Shown here piece after piece: positions 33,007 through 44,948 of a stretch of 64,000 nt of DNA (its first letter is position 1; every line of letters starts with the position of its first letter). The stretch spans positions 62,001 to 126,000 of the forward strand of contig JAKOGH010000670.1 of assembly GCA_024811115.1 (NCBI GenBank), written 5' to 3'. The notes beneath the pieces were generated by a model that did not search any database, had not been told where the DNA came from, and was given only the letters and a program-made list of their open reading frames with translations. The translations under genes and the position numbers were made by a program. The stretch is from Terana coerulea (lineage: Eukaryota > Basidiomycota > Agaricomycetes > Polyporales > Phanerochaetaceae).

Positions 33007-36000
33007 CACTTCAAGGCGTGTCCATTCTCTATCGCCGCTCGGCTCTCATTCTTGCTGAGATGGCCTAGCGCGTGTCTCCGAGTAATTTGCAGTCCGTGAG
33101 TGGTTCAGCGTTCTCAATCCGGGCATGAAGGTCGTGTAACCTTCCCGCATGCCATACAGCAGTATCAGAAGACCCGCTTTCTGGCGATCCGTGGGTAAGA
33201 GGCCTTCAGGGCCGCCCGCTCGCGGAGCCAAATACTCAACCACTCAATGACGTTCTCTCTTCTATCGTAGGTCCATCTCTCATTAGATTTCTGCAATATC
33301 TACAGCCGACTTTCTTGATCCCCAGGCTCTGTGATGTGCGCCGCGTTTGCATAGATCACCGAGCACACTGCCTTGGCAAGAGGGCAGCATCGTGATGGCT
33401 CAGATCGTGGCTTAGCCGTGCAGGGGCACTTGCCTCGTTTGAACCGACGCTCACCTTAGTGCGGACGATTTTGCCGTGGGTATGCGCGGACCTGTCTCTG
33501 ATTCCTCCGCGATATCGGAGGTTGGGCTGCAGTCATGAGATGGGCTAGGCTTCCACCGGCGCCGGGCAACTTAAGTGAGTCGTGCATCCTGACCACACCG
33601 TCTCTACATTCATTGTGGGAATAGATCCTCGTGAATCTCGTGCCACTGGCAAGGATGTCAGGCCACGGTGCGCACGAATGGCTTTACAGTTGCTCCCGTT
33701 CAACCTCACAGGGCGAAGTCGGCTGCAATTGGATTACAGTTCAAAACGCCTTCGCGAAGCCCCGAGCAGTTACCTTTCGGGCCCTGCAAGTCGAACGCTG
33801 TGAGAGCATACACTTCAAACCGTTAATTCAAGCACCATCGGTCACTAAATTCGTAGGAATGAATATACACGTAGGGACCATGGTTCAAACCTGGAATGCC
33901 TAACATCGGTGACTGTATAACCTTCTCGCAGTATCACCCGAATCCCTGGGTGCCACCGCAGCCTCGCTTGTTATCAAGCAAGTGTATGGCAAACGCTGTG
34001 GCGCGCTCCACCCGTGGCAGATGAAAGTATCCACAAAGCCAGAGCACGCAATAGGTGCGCCAATGCACGCTGGCTGGAGGGCCAACCGGTGAAACATTGA
34101 AGGCGCAAGCATCCCGCGTAGTAGCCGATGAGGAAGCAGCTCCTGCTATTTCAGCCTGTCCGAGCCCCGACAAGGTTGCCTCCATATCGTCTGTCATCTA
34201 TTATTGCTAACCGATCTCATTTTGAGTAGAGCAGTTAATGACTGCCAGATCCTGTCATGGAGTCATGTCCGTCACATCGACCGGCGTGCCGTTCATTCAT
34301 ACCTTGCAGGTTCGTACGTTCATGATTGCAATCAATGTTCCGAGCCTTGACCTCAAAACAGAAGTTCTCCCGCCTGCGCGAGTCACCTTACCGACAGTCG
34401 TGGCGGAAGCGCACCAGCAGCAACGCGTCGCCACACCGCACAGGGTCCCAAAGCCCGACCAAGGTCGGAGACTTGATCGCAAGTTGCGCACGGCAGTGCC
34501 GTTTTGAGCTTGCCGAGGCGACCCTTGGAAGGTGGCTTAGTCAAGGGAAATACGTTCGCAGCCTGCTGAGCTCCGGAAGGCCAGTCGCTCTTGCAGCATG
34601 GGCCTGACCAAGCCCTTGTCGGACTCGGACGCTCTGTTGCAAATTTTGGCACCGAGACGTCCGTTGCAGTTTACGCAGACCACCAGGCCATCCTTATCTT
34701 CAATTATGTGCGCGAATGTTGCGGCCACGGCGTCAATTATTCTGCCGAACGACTGAGGTCTCATCCGACAAGCGATCTGCGAGAGCTGACGGCGACCGTG
34801 GGTGTATGACGGGTGTGTGAAGTCATCGTGGCCTAGGCGATATGGACCTCTTGGGTAGGTCATTCGCGACCACATCCTACGATCCAATGGCTCACCCGCA
34901 CATCAGTATTACTGGTTAATTTAGGCTTTTGCTGCTTGGCTAAATGGCTGCTTTCACTGTCAGACCCACGCATCGCACCGTGCAGACAGTCGGAAGTATA
35001 GAAGGCAGCCATCACTCGATCAGTACTTCGCGGCATTCCACCGTTACTCAGCACCTGTTTTCCCTGTCTTTAGCGGCCGGTGGGGAAAAGAGCCACTCGG
35101 TGAATAGGCTACAATAGGACCAACAAGCGTTGCCCCAGTTTTCCATTGAATGATCAATTTCTCTTTCCGCATATCCTTCCAGTCATCCACCGCAAATTCG
35201 CAGGTGCAACAGCGTGGCCGCCATCCTTGCACATACGATGTTAGACGCCATTTCAATGCCGCAGCGGACATTCTGGTGCTCCTCGGACGGTTAATCGCGT
35301 GCTTAGTACTCCATCAGTACGTCCCTCGGTTCTTCTCATTTTATCTCTGGCTCTGCGTAGAAGGTACACGTAGGCAGCCCAGCATTGCTGGTAGGTGCTC
35401 TGTCTGTTTACGAGTTACACCTTCGAAGTCTCCGTTCCGCCCCTCGGTACTCGTCGCAGTCTTATCTCCATCCAGAGATCGTTGCTCGAAAATGCCAAGT
35501 GAGTGCGTGTCTCAACCCTCTTTGGGGTCACTGAGCAATAGAACATTTCTGGCTCGTAGAACTTCGTTTATTAAGACATCCCTTCCGCCGATGTTTGACT
35601 GTGCGTTGGCACCTTATGTCACTTTTGTTCGCTGATAAATATAGTCCTCTGTTGTAGGTTATACACCGTCGCGGATTATGCGTCACCTCTGCCATCCTCG
35701 ACCACTACTCAATTACCACTACTTCGTCACATTTCTGCCCATCCACTGCATGGCATGCGTCCCTAGTGGACTTAGGTCATACTGCGCTAGTACATTTCCG
35801 GTATCTGCATCGCTTCTTACTTCTTACACAGCTGTCACCCCCACGCCCGTCACCCGCTGCCATTGCTGTCACCTGCCGGCCAACTCCATCCCTCTCACCC
35901 TCTGCTCGAACTTACCCCTCCGAATCGCCGCCTGCCTGTCGATCGCGAAGCGGACCCTGACCTGCACTACACGCTTCGCCCTTGATCCCAGCCCGGCAGC

Positions 36001-38439
36001 CCCTTGATGCCTCCGTTAACCGTTTAAACGCAGCCTTAACGCAGCCCCTTGCGCTGCAGCGCGCGGGTGCGCTTCCCCTTCCTCCGCCGCCGAAGGGGTG
36101 CCAATCGCCGCCGCCGGGGTCGCGGTGCCCGCTTGTCGGGGACGTCAGGCGAGGTGGATAGGCCGGCCGGCGACCCACGCGCCGCGCTGCTGGACCAGGG
36201 GATGCGTCGTGCCAGGACGTGCCTTGCGCCGCCGAGGGCTTTGTGGCGGTCGAAGCGCGGAGGCTTCTGCGAGGCGGGTTTGATACGCCGGAAAACAGGC
36301 CTGTATTCGGCAGCAATTCTCAGGGGCCACGCGTTACCGGTAATGCCTGAGAGTTGTACCTCATCCAGTTCACTGGACTTGGGTTGGGCGTGCTTGTCTA
36401 CATTCAGGCTGCGAGGACTCAGTTATTGTACGGTAACTTACCACCGAAGTTGCCATTACAATTGAACAGGTCTGTTCGCTCTAATATCCTTACCGTGAGA
36501 CCTAAGGCTCCGGCGTATGCACACATTCACACCTACTTAATAAACGGATCGTGCACATGTTACTAACATCGCTCAGGAGTGCGGTGTAGTTGCGGTCTGG
36601 AAGTTGTGCCCCGCCAACTTTTGACTCGGGCCTGATCTTTACATGTCCGAGCTGCATAATAGTTTCCATGAAACGCGGACATGATGCGTGAAGAATGAGA
36701 ACATTCTGCAGTCTCTGCACGTCTAACTAGTGTTCAGAACGTTCAAAACCAAGCAATCTCGTTGCCCTTTCGAGTGAGACTCCCGTAGGCGTTTGCTATA
36801 AGTACTCTATGCGTCATCTGCGACTCGGAAGAACCGCTTTCTGCGCAGCTGGAAAATCCCTATGCCATTGCACAGTCGATACATTGACAAGGGGTCAGAA
36901 ATCTATCGACGTCCATTTTGACTTCTGAGTCAATCACGGCATCTGACAGCTTGGACGGAAGCCGCACAAATATATCATATAATGCTGCATGTACAAATTC
37001 AATGCATCACACGGGAGACCGTCGTCTGTCGACGGTATCGGGCACGTTACAGCTGACAGGGCACAGGAGGGTGACGAATAATGAGATATTTATGAGATGT
37101 TTTCATTCTTCAATATTGTCAATGTCGACCGCCGTAACCTCAAAACTCCCCTCGTCCTTTTCTCTGTCATTCTCTTGCCGTGCAGCTGGGAAGTGCTTCT
37201 CAATGGATAAATCCTGAGTCTGTCTAAGACAAGGGGTAGGGTTCAAAGATGTAAGTATCACATACATCCACTGGGACGTCTGGGAGTACGTACTGACTTA
37301 TCCCTCTGCGCCCTCACTCAATGAGTCCCCCTCGATACGCATGCTTTGAGGCAGCTCTCGGAGACAACTCCCCGCAGATGCGTGGTCAATGTTTGGCTCA
37401 TCTACTGTTGGTGTCTCGCGTATATCGGCTGGGGCGACGTACCACGCATTGATTACGCATCGAGATTGCACCCGCTCGATGGTCACTGTTCATGTGCTTG
37501 CCAGCTAACGTCCGCTGCGATTACTGTGTATTCAAAGGCAAGCCACACGCAAACTTACATGCGGCTAAATGCTCACTTGACTCACCACGCAGATGCCACG
37601 CAGGACAACTGGCCTATCCTACATCGGTTATGGGGTCCTGACTCTCGGTACCCACCGCTCAGCAAAATTATTTGCTAAGTGGAGCACGATGCTTTGGTCC
37701 TAGCAACATGTACATATGCATGAAAAGTATGAAACATGCGAGCGTGTATAACCACTTACGATACAATCATCCACTGAGTCGTGCTTGGTCACGCTGACTT
37801 TGCTGTTTCCAATCGACAGGTCTCTCCCACACCCTCGGCTACATGAGATACAAATCTGGAAGTAAGTCCCACGGATATATGGAGACACAATTTACGCACA
37901 CTCACTATGGACACGTCATGAAGGACAGATCGAATCATTGCTTGCATTGGCTGCCTGCCGCGAGTCCGCGAGGCTATTTGACACGAAATGAGAAGATCTC
38001 GTCGCAAACCACGCGCATATATTCAGGTAGGGTCCGATACACAGACTCGCCGTGCTTCCTCCGAACACACTTCCTACGATGCACTTCATTGTCCTCCACA
38101 TGCCCACATCACCGTCTGTTCAGACAGGCCAGGTCGAGGCGCGGGTTCATTATAGCGGCGGGGGGATGCCGGGGTCGTGAGTAAAACGGGGTGGTTTGAT
38201 CCGGAGGCCGAGGACGACCGCCCGGCGCATTAGCGAGATGATTGGATTAGCAGGTCGCCCAGCGCACTCGGAAACACGTCCCGCTCACGAACATCCTGCC
38301 ATCATCGTCGAGACCCTTCACGTTGCTGCAGGCCAACGTCGAGGACCTCGAAAAAGTACACTCTTTCGCCAAGCTCCTTCCACCGTCCCATTTTTTCTTC
38401 CTTAGTACCACCTCGTAATACTGGGCTTCGATTCTCGAC
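33007..38439. other. Gene-poor 5.4-kb interval
   Basis: Reading frames are short (under ~160 codons) on both strands and none shows conserved-looking blocks, a transposase or a reverse transcriptase. Composition shifts from mixed to a C-rich stretch at about 35,680-36,010 and a GC-rich patch at 36,040-36,280. The interval may hold old transposon debris or regulatory DNA, but I cannot show either. The last few hundred bases should include the promoter of the kinase gene. Confidence 0.4.
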
Positions 38440-41400
38440 ATGCCAGCTACCGCTCTCCACGCTAATGGCCACGGCGAGCCGCACTACCTTCCTCCAAGCG
38501 AGTCCTCGCCGGCCGCGCTGAGCTCCCCGTCAACCCCAGGGTCGAGCTCGGTGGGATGGAAGTCGTTGCTCCGCTTGGGAAACCACTCTTCAAAGAAGCT
38601 GGCCACCGGGTCCACACTTACTCTCGATACCCATGCGTTGGCTTCAGAGGCCCCGTCGGCCACCCTCACTCCTTTGTCACCGAATCCGGCTCTGGGCCAC
38701 TCCGGTTTGCCCGTCGACCAGCGGTCGTCATACCACTCGTCGCTTTCTACGGACTCCGAATAGCAGGCCATCGAAGAACTCGTCGTCTCTGCGCACGCCA
38801 AGCACACCGTCGTATTTCCCAGCAGATGTTGGGGAGGGTCAGGATACAATTAGGGAGAAGGACAAGTCGCGGTCAAAGCCCAAACGGCTCAACGGCAAAT
38901 CCTCGAGGCAGCCTATGACCGCCCACCCGGCACAGCTGTCCTTCACACCCACGAGCCCATCTGCCTCGCGCTCCGGTCCTTTGTCGCCAAAGGCAATCGG
39001 GGCCAATGCAACACGCTTCATACGCCGTGTCGCCTCTGCGCCGAACGCGAAGGGCCTGTTTACCCTCGGCTCGCGGTCTGCGTCTGGAGCGACGACCAAG
39101 AATGGCCTGCTGGCCCCCGCAGATATGATTCCCGCCATGCCGCACCAGGAGCAGGAGGGCAGCTCGCTCGACACCGTCTCTTCGACGTCCTCTCGGGGCC
39201 GGCCGACGCGTCCGGCCCGTGCTAACAGCAGCAATTCGGTGCTCAAAACCAAGGACCGTGTTACCAACGTGCAACAGCCCGCCGAGGGCCCTGGGAAGAT
39301 CGCGTTCCGGAGAACATACTCGAGTCACTCCATCAAAGTCCGGTCGGTGAGTCAGCCTCCGTGCGCGACACCGTGTGCTGGTGTAATGACGATGGGATTT
39401 TCCGCAGGTCGAAGTTGGGCCGAATAGCTTCGCGAAGATCAAGATGCTGGGCAGAGGTGACGTCGGAAAGGTCTACTTGGTGCGCGAGAAGAAGAGCAGC
39501 AAGCTTTTTGCGATGAAAGGTGCGTCTGCCACTCTCCGTTCCTGGAGATGACAGCTCACCGTCTGTCTTCCAGTGCTCTCGAAGAAGGAGATGATTGAGC
39601 GCAAGAAGATCAAGCGGGCGCTGACCGAACAGGAGATTCTCGCGACCGCAAATCACCCCTTCATCGTCACGCTCTACCATTCATTCCAGTCGGAGCAATA
39701 CCTTTACTTCTGCATGGAATACTGCATGGGTGGCGAGTTCTTCCGCGCACTGCAGTCGCGGCCCGGCAAGTGCTTGTCCGAGGACGGCTCGCGATTTTAC
39801 GCCGCCGAGGTGACTGCTGCTCTGGAGTACTTGCACCTAATGGGTTTTATCTATCGGGACCTCAAGCCGGAGAGTGAGTCCAGTCCCTCGTTTGGGCGTT
39901 CGCCTGCTGTTCACGCTCGGCTGCTTACGGCTCGTGTGACGTAGACATCCTTCTGCATCAGTCCGGACACATAATGTTGTCAGACTTTGACCTTGCTAAG
40001 CAATCGGGTGAGCCGGGTGGGAGGCCCGTTATGATCTACCAGGAAGAAAATGGGGTGCGTTTGTCAGAATCTTACACCCTGTTCGCTCCGCTTACCAGCT
40101 GTCCCCCATGTCTTGCCTATTTAGATACCGTTAATCGACACGCGCTCGTGTACTGCTGATTTCCGTACTAACTCCTTCGTCGGCACTGAAGGTACGCATT
40201 CTATTCTCGTCGGGCACCGGTACGACGCGCTCACGCACAAATGCCTCGCCATAGAGTACATTGCTCCTGAGGTGATTCAAACCGCGGGCCACACATCGGC
40301 AGTCGATTGGTGGACGCTGGGGATACTGATCTATGAGATGATCGTAAGCACGCCCTTCTCTGCTCTCCCGCGACACTTTCCGGCTCCGGTCGTCATTACC
40401 GTGTTCTTACGCGTTCTCGCATCCAGTACGCGACGACGCCGTTCAAGGGCGCAGAGCGGAACGACACCTTCCACAACATCATGAACCTCCCAGTGTCCTT
40501 CCGGGACACTCCCAAGGTGTCGGCGTAAGTGCTTCATCTCCGGCTTACTTTGCCCAGCGTCTGACCGAAAGCCCGCCCCGCTATTTTTGCGCCGCTAGCG
40601 CAGGCAAGGACGTCGTGTGCCGGCTGCTGGACAAGAAGGAGTCGACGCGGCTGGGCAGCAAGAGCGGCGCGTCCGAGGTCAAGCAGCACAAGTGGTTCGC
40701 CAAGATCAACTGGGGCCTCCTGCGCAACACGCAGCCGCCGGTAAGCCCAGACCCCCTGCGCCTGCGCTGCTTCGTTTGGGGCTTCCGGTTCTTTTTTTTG
40801 ATGGGGCGCGAATCTGCGATTACGCTTTCGCCCGCCCGCGGTTCGCGACAGGCTTTGTGGCGCACTAGCTCCGGGCAGCTGGGGCGTGGCGGCCGTACCT
40901 GACGCGCGGGCGCCCCTCCCTGCGATTCAGGCGGCGCTCGCGCGTGCGGTCGCGGAGTTGGCGGGCGCGACGCACCACTGTCCGGCGCAGTGCGCATGTG
41001 GGATGTGGACGTGGCCCGGCCAGCTCGGCCAGCGCACTCCAGGCGGTCGTTCCAGAGATAACGCCGTGGCGTGCTGCAGGCCCATGCGGTGCCGGTGGGC
41101 CCGACCGCCTGCATCATATGCGCTGTCTGGAGCTTGTGCATGCACTGGGTTTTCTGGAACGGCCGCATATAGCGGCCTATGGCGGCGTGCCGCCCTGCGT
41201 CAGTCAGCCGGGCGCTGGACGAATGCCCAATTGCCAATGCCACGGCGTCCCCGAGCCCCAGCCCGCGACGCGTCCCGGGCGCGCGCATTTGCCTATCGCG
41301 GCTCGCTCTGGCCCCTTTCCCGCGCCTGCGCCTGCTGCCTGTCCGTTAAGCTCACGCACATGCTCACGCTGACGTGCGCCGCCCCGCAGATCGTGCCGAC

Positions 41401-41649
41401 CGCGTCGAACGGCGTCGACGCCGTGAACTTCCGGCAGATGCGCGAGTCGGACTCGCTGCACCTCGAGCGGCAGCACGCGCACGTCCCCGCGTCGCCGCAG
41501 GGCGCGACGTTCCGCGCCGTCGCGGGCGCGGGCGTGCCCGGCACCCCGGCCTCGGCGCCGACGACGGGATGGAGGCCCCGCCGCCCGAGGTGGACCTCTT
41601 TGGCGCGTTCTCGAGCATCACGCTGCACTACGACGGCGAGGACAGCTAG
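38440..41649 (+). CDS. nrc-2: NRC-2-type AGC protein kinase, with two reading-frame problems
   Basis: Exons 38440-39346, 39408-39519, 39574-39873, 39945-40054, 40125-40191, 40255-40343, 40427-40524, 40599-40740, 41390-41649. A long Ser/Thr-rich N-terminus precedes the kinase domain: [99 protein letters not shown] and DFD instead of DFG mark the AGC VIII-like group (Neurospora NRC-2, yeast Fpk1/Kin82), which regulate flippases and growth polarity. The C-terminus [16 protein letters not shown] is one frame off the exon's start, so one base is missing near 41544-41552. A second one-base shift near 38755-38765 may be an error or a short intron (38722-38765). Corrected length is 694 aa. Confidence 0.9.
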
Positions 41650-42650
41650 GTCGGCTGGCTCTCTACGGGCCCTCGGATGCTTGGACCGCAGGCTATTGCG
41701 TTTGGATCTCGTTCGCATCTGTGAACTTTTTAAGCATTTGTTTTGCTTTCGCGGGTGTTTTCTTCTCCTTCTTTCTATTATTCTTTCTCGGGAGGACGAT
41801 GGCGTGTTATCTGTGCTGCGCTTTGTGTTGCTCATCTATCGCTACTTGTTTACCTGCCTACTCCTGTCGCGTCCTCCACCTTCCTGTGCCCAGCCTCAGG
41901 CCTCAGAAGTGGTTAGAGGTGCACCGGGCTGGGCCTGCACGCGTTCATCCGTTACTACCACAACCCTCATTCTATCCTCACATTGTACCATCACCCCCGC
42001 ATCCTTCCTCCTTATGCTTTTTTTTGACACTCATCCCTGGGCTTTCGGCGCTGGCGTTTGCATCGTCTCGTAGTATACTCACCTCCGTTTTCCGTTCTCT
42101 CCTCCCGAGTCTGCTTTCTCCCGGCGCATCCTCCGACACCATTATTATACCTCGTACGTTACACACACTTACACAAAGAAGCTACTTATTCCAACGGATC
42201 GACGCGGGCACCCGCCCACCCTACATAGAGGCTCTTGATTTTGCGGTACATACGTATATGATCTAGTTTATTGGTTGATGACTGTGTACAGAGAATCCCG
42301 GCGCGTTTTGTTCAGCGCCAATGTCACTCCTTTGCAAGCTATCGAAAGATTTCGTCTGCCTTGCCTGCTATAGCACTCAGGCCATAGGATGCTATTCAGT
42401 CCTCTCCCAGCCATCTTCAACATCGCGTCGGTCGGGGTTCCCATCAAATGCGGAGCACGGAAACTCCCGCGCGTCGCTCATTGGGTGCCCAAAGCCTGTT
42501 CTCACGGCCCCCAGCTGGGTCTGCTTCCGGAGGACCCCACGAGCAGCCGCGGCGAGCCCCGCGGCGGAGCTAGCTGGGCTTCCCGACCGGGCGCTGCCCC
42601 CCGCGACGGGATCAGCAGGCTAGCGTCGGGCACGTCGATCGCGTCTGTGG

Positions 42651-42668
42651 TGCGTGCGTGCGTGCGCG
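42651..42668. repeat. TGCG simple repeat
   Basis: About four copies of the tetranucleotide, seen directly as GTGCGTGCGTGCGTGCGC. No known function. Confidence 0.7.
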
Positions 42669-43202
42669 CTGTCAGACGGCGCGGGGCGCGGGGCGTGCAA
42701 TCGGGCGTAGCGTGTGTCTGCGGTTACGTGCGGCGGGCCGGCGTCCTGCACGCAACGGTACAGGCAGGTGGGGGCCGCGCGCGCGCACAAGCTTTGCGGT
42801 GGAAGGGCGTGCGTCCGTGCGTGCCGTGTGCGTATGTACGTGACTCAACCTACGGAGCTGACGGGCGCGTCGATGGGGCCAATGCCAATCCTATCGGCGC
42901 ACGGACGTGCAGACGTGACACAGTAGTCGACCACAATGGCAATTGCTCCGCCCCGGCGCCTGACGCGTCAAGCACGCCAGCGATCATGCGATGCGTGTCT
43001 TTGATCCATGTACGGTAAGTGGCGACGAGGGCGTTGGGGGGCCCCCGGCGCGGCTCTACTTTGCAGACTTACGTGCGTGGGACGCGGCGCGCGCGGCGGT
43101 GGGTGCTGTTAGCCTGTCGTCGGAAGGAGGGGGCGCAGATCCCCCGACGACCGCCCGCGCGCGCGACAGCCAACGAGAACGCGAAGGCGAAGCGGCCGCC
43201 GC

Positions 43203-43221
43203 GGGCAGGCAGGCAGGCAGG
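43203..43221. repeat. GGCA simple repeat
   Basis: Four to five copies of the tetranucleotide, reading GGGCAGGCAGGCAGGCAGG, inside the GC-rich gene-free interval. Confidence 0.7.
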
Positions 43222-44948
43222 CTGCTGCCGGCGGGAACGCAGAGGCAGCCGCGACGCCGGCGCCAGCCGCCCCAGCCCGTCCACATGCATCATGCCCCCT
43301 CCGCGGGCGCGCGCGTGCGCAAGTGAGATGGGCGACTGTTTTGATGGACGGCTGGGGAGATGCGCCCGATGCGGGTCTCGATGGCGAAGCCCGCGCGCGA
43401 AGGCGCCACAAAGGCGTAGGGCGCGAACGGTGACGCACGCGAGCGCCCGACTGCTGGCAGCAGCCCAAGCAGACAGCAGCTTGGCCATGGCTTCGGACGG
43501 GCGCGGTGCAGCGAGAACAGAGGCAGAGGCTCAGGAAGCCCGGGAACCCCTGCTCGCGCGGTGGCGCTGCGAAAGCTTACTGCAGGCGCCGACCGTGCGG
43601 TTCTCTCCTTAGCTAAGGTCTGGACGGGCCCTCTGAGCGTGCGCGGGCTGCTTGCTGGCGGCCGCCCGCGGCCCCAGTGCGTGCACGTCCCGAGGCGGGG
43701 TGCGTTGCGGTGCGGCGGAGCTACGTTACGGCTGTCCTCTGGGTGCAGGAGCCGTCAGCTGGCGCTGCGCACTGCCCGCGGCGGCGCAGAGAGGCTGATA
43801 ACACCCGTGTCCGCATCGTACACTGTACGAGCGGGGTGTCCGCTGTCGATGGCCCGATTGGGAGAATAAGGAGAAGCAGGCCGGTCAATAGACCCGGTGA
43901 ATTGTGAGGGGAGGGAAGGACGAGAAGGCCCGAGGGAGAGCTCAGGGTTCGTGTGAAGAAGGGTGGCCACCCTCGAACGCGATCGCCCAATGGGACGAAG
44001 ACGGGTCAGATCCCTGCGCTGCCGTCCATGCCGGAATGAAGTGCTGGGTGGAGTGCTGGGTGGACAGTGATAGGGGGCCCAGCCTCGGCCGATCCCCGAG
44101 CACGGCGTGATGTGGCGCGCGCGTCCGCGGGAGGGGTGTTCCGGGTGTACTTACGCTGGTGCTGCATTGCAGGCCAGCTGCGTCCTGGGCTGCAGTCTAG
44201 GAGCCCTCGGGGACACCCACAGCTGCCGCTCGTGACCCGCACGATAAGCAGCAGCACCAGCAGCAGCGGCGGCGGGCGGTTTCGATCAGAGGACGAGGGT
44301 TCAGATGGAAGGTCGAGAATCAGATGCCCACGGAAACCTTGTATGCACCCATGGGCAGAGGAATGCTGCTCGTCACGGAGGATCAGCAGCGCGTCACGGG
44401 CAAAATGAGTCACGGTGCGGAGGGACCCCGGAGATGGCCGCGGTGCCAGCCAAAAGAGGCAACGGGTGCCCGTGGGTGGGCGATGGTGACGAGGGTTTGT
44501 TTTTGCGCTGGTGTTGCGACTCTGTCCGTCTCTCTCCTTTTGCCCACACACTCCTTGACTTGTGCTACCTATCAGACTCTCGGTCTGTGCAATCAGAATC
44601 AGCTCGCCCCTCCTAGGTTTGCCCGCGACGACCGAGTACGGCAGGCCGGTGCTGAGCCAGAGGAGCGTTCACGCCCGTTACGTGACCCCCTTCGGTCCTC
44701 GAATTAAATCCACCGCCTTTCGACCCCAGAGCCTCCGCGTGCACCGACTCTGCTCTTGTCCTCTGATCGTCACTCCCACACTCATCGGCGTCTATTCTAT
44801 ATCCTCCTCCAACATTTTGGCATCCGCTTAAATTTGGAAGCCTTCCTCGTCCAGAATCGCTACATCTCCCGCCCGTCCACCCTTCACTGCTCTTCTCTTC
44901 CGCCAATCCCTTCTCTTCAAAGGACGCATCCACCGTCCCTCCCAGAGC

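Larger units (their letters stand above)
41650..44948. other. GC-rich gene-free interval with simple repeats
   Basis: The first few hundred bases are pyrimidine-rich and likely 3' UTR of the kinase. The rest is strongly GC-rich. Long open frames occur on both strands at once, which high GC alone produces; none has protein-like blocks. Short simple repeats lie at about 42651-42668 (TGCG units) and 43203-43221 (GGCA units). The final part, rich in pyrimidines from about 44,700, probably contains the promoter and leader of the HSF gene. Confidence 0.45.

Noticed and set aside
36049..36465. A 138-codon plus-strand frame in the GC-rich patch of the gene-poor interval
   Set aside because: Arg-rich, no conserved block, and the opposite strand is equally open. 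Likely a GC effect.
33007..38439. Search for retroelement or transposase signatures (reverse transcriptase YxDD, integrase, DDE, terminal repeats)
   Set aside because: Nothing convincing by eye on either strand. Absence is not proven without a repeat library.
38722..38765. A short intron to explain the frame change in the kinase N-terminus
   Set aside because: GTCGTC is a weak donor, and the frame on both sides is Ser-rich coding sequence up to the break. Kept only as an alternative to a one-base error.
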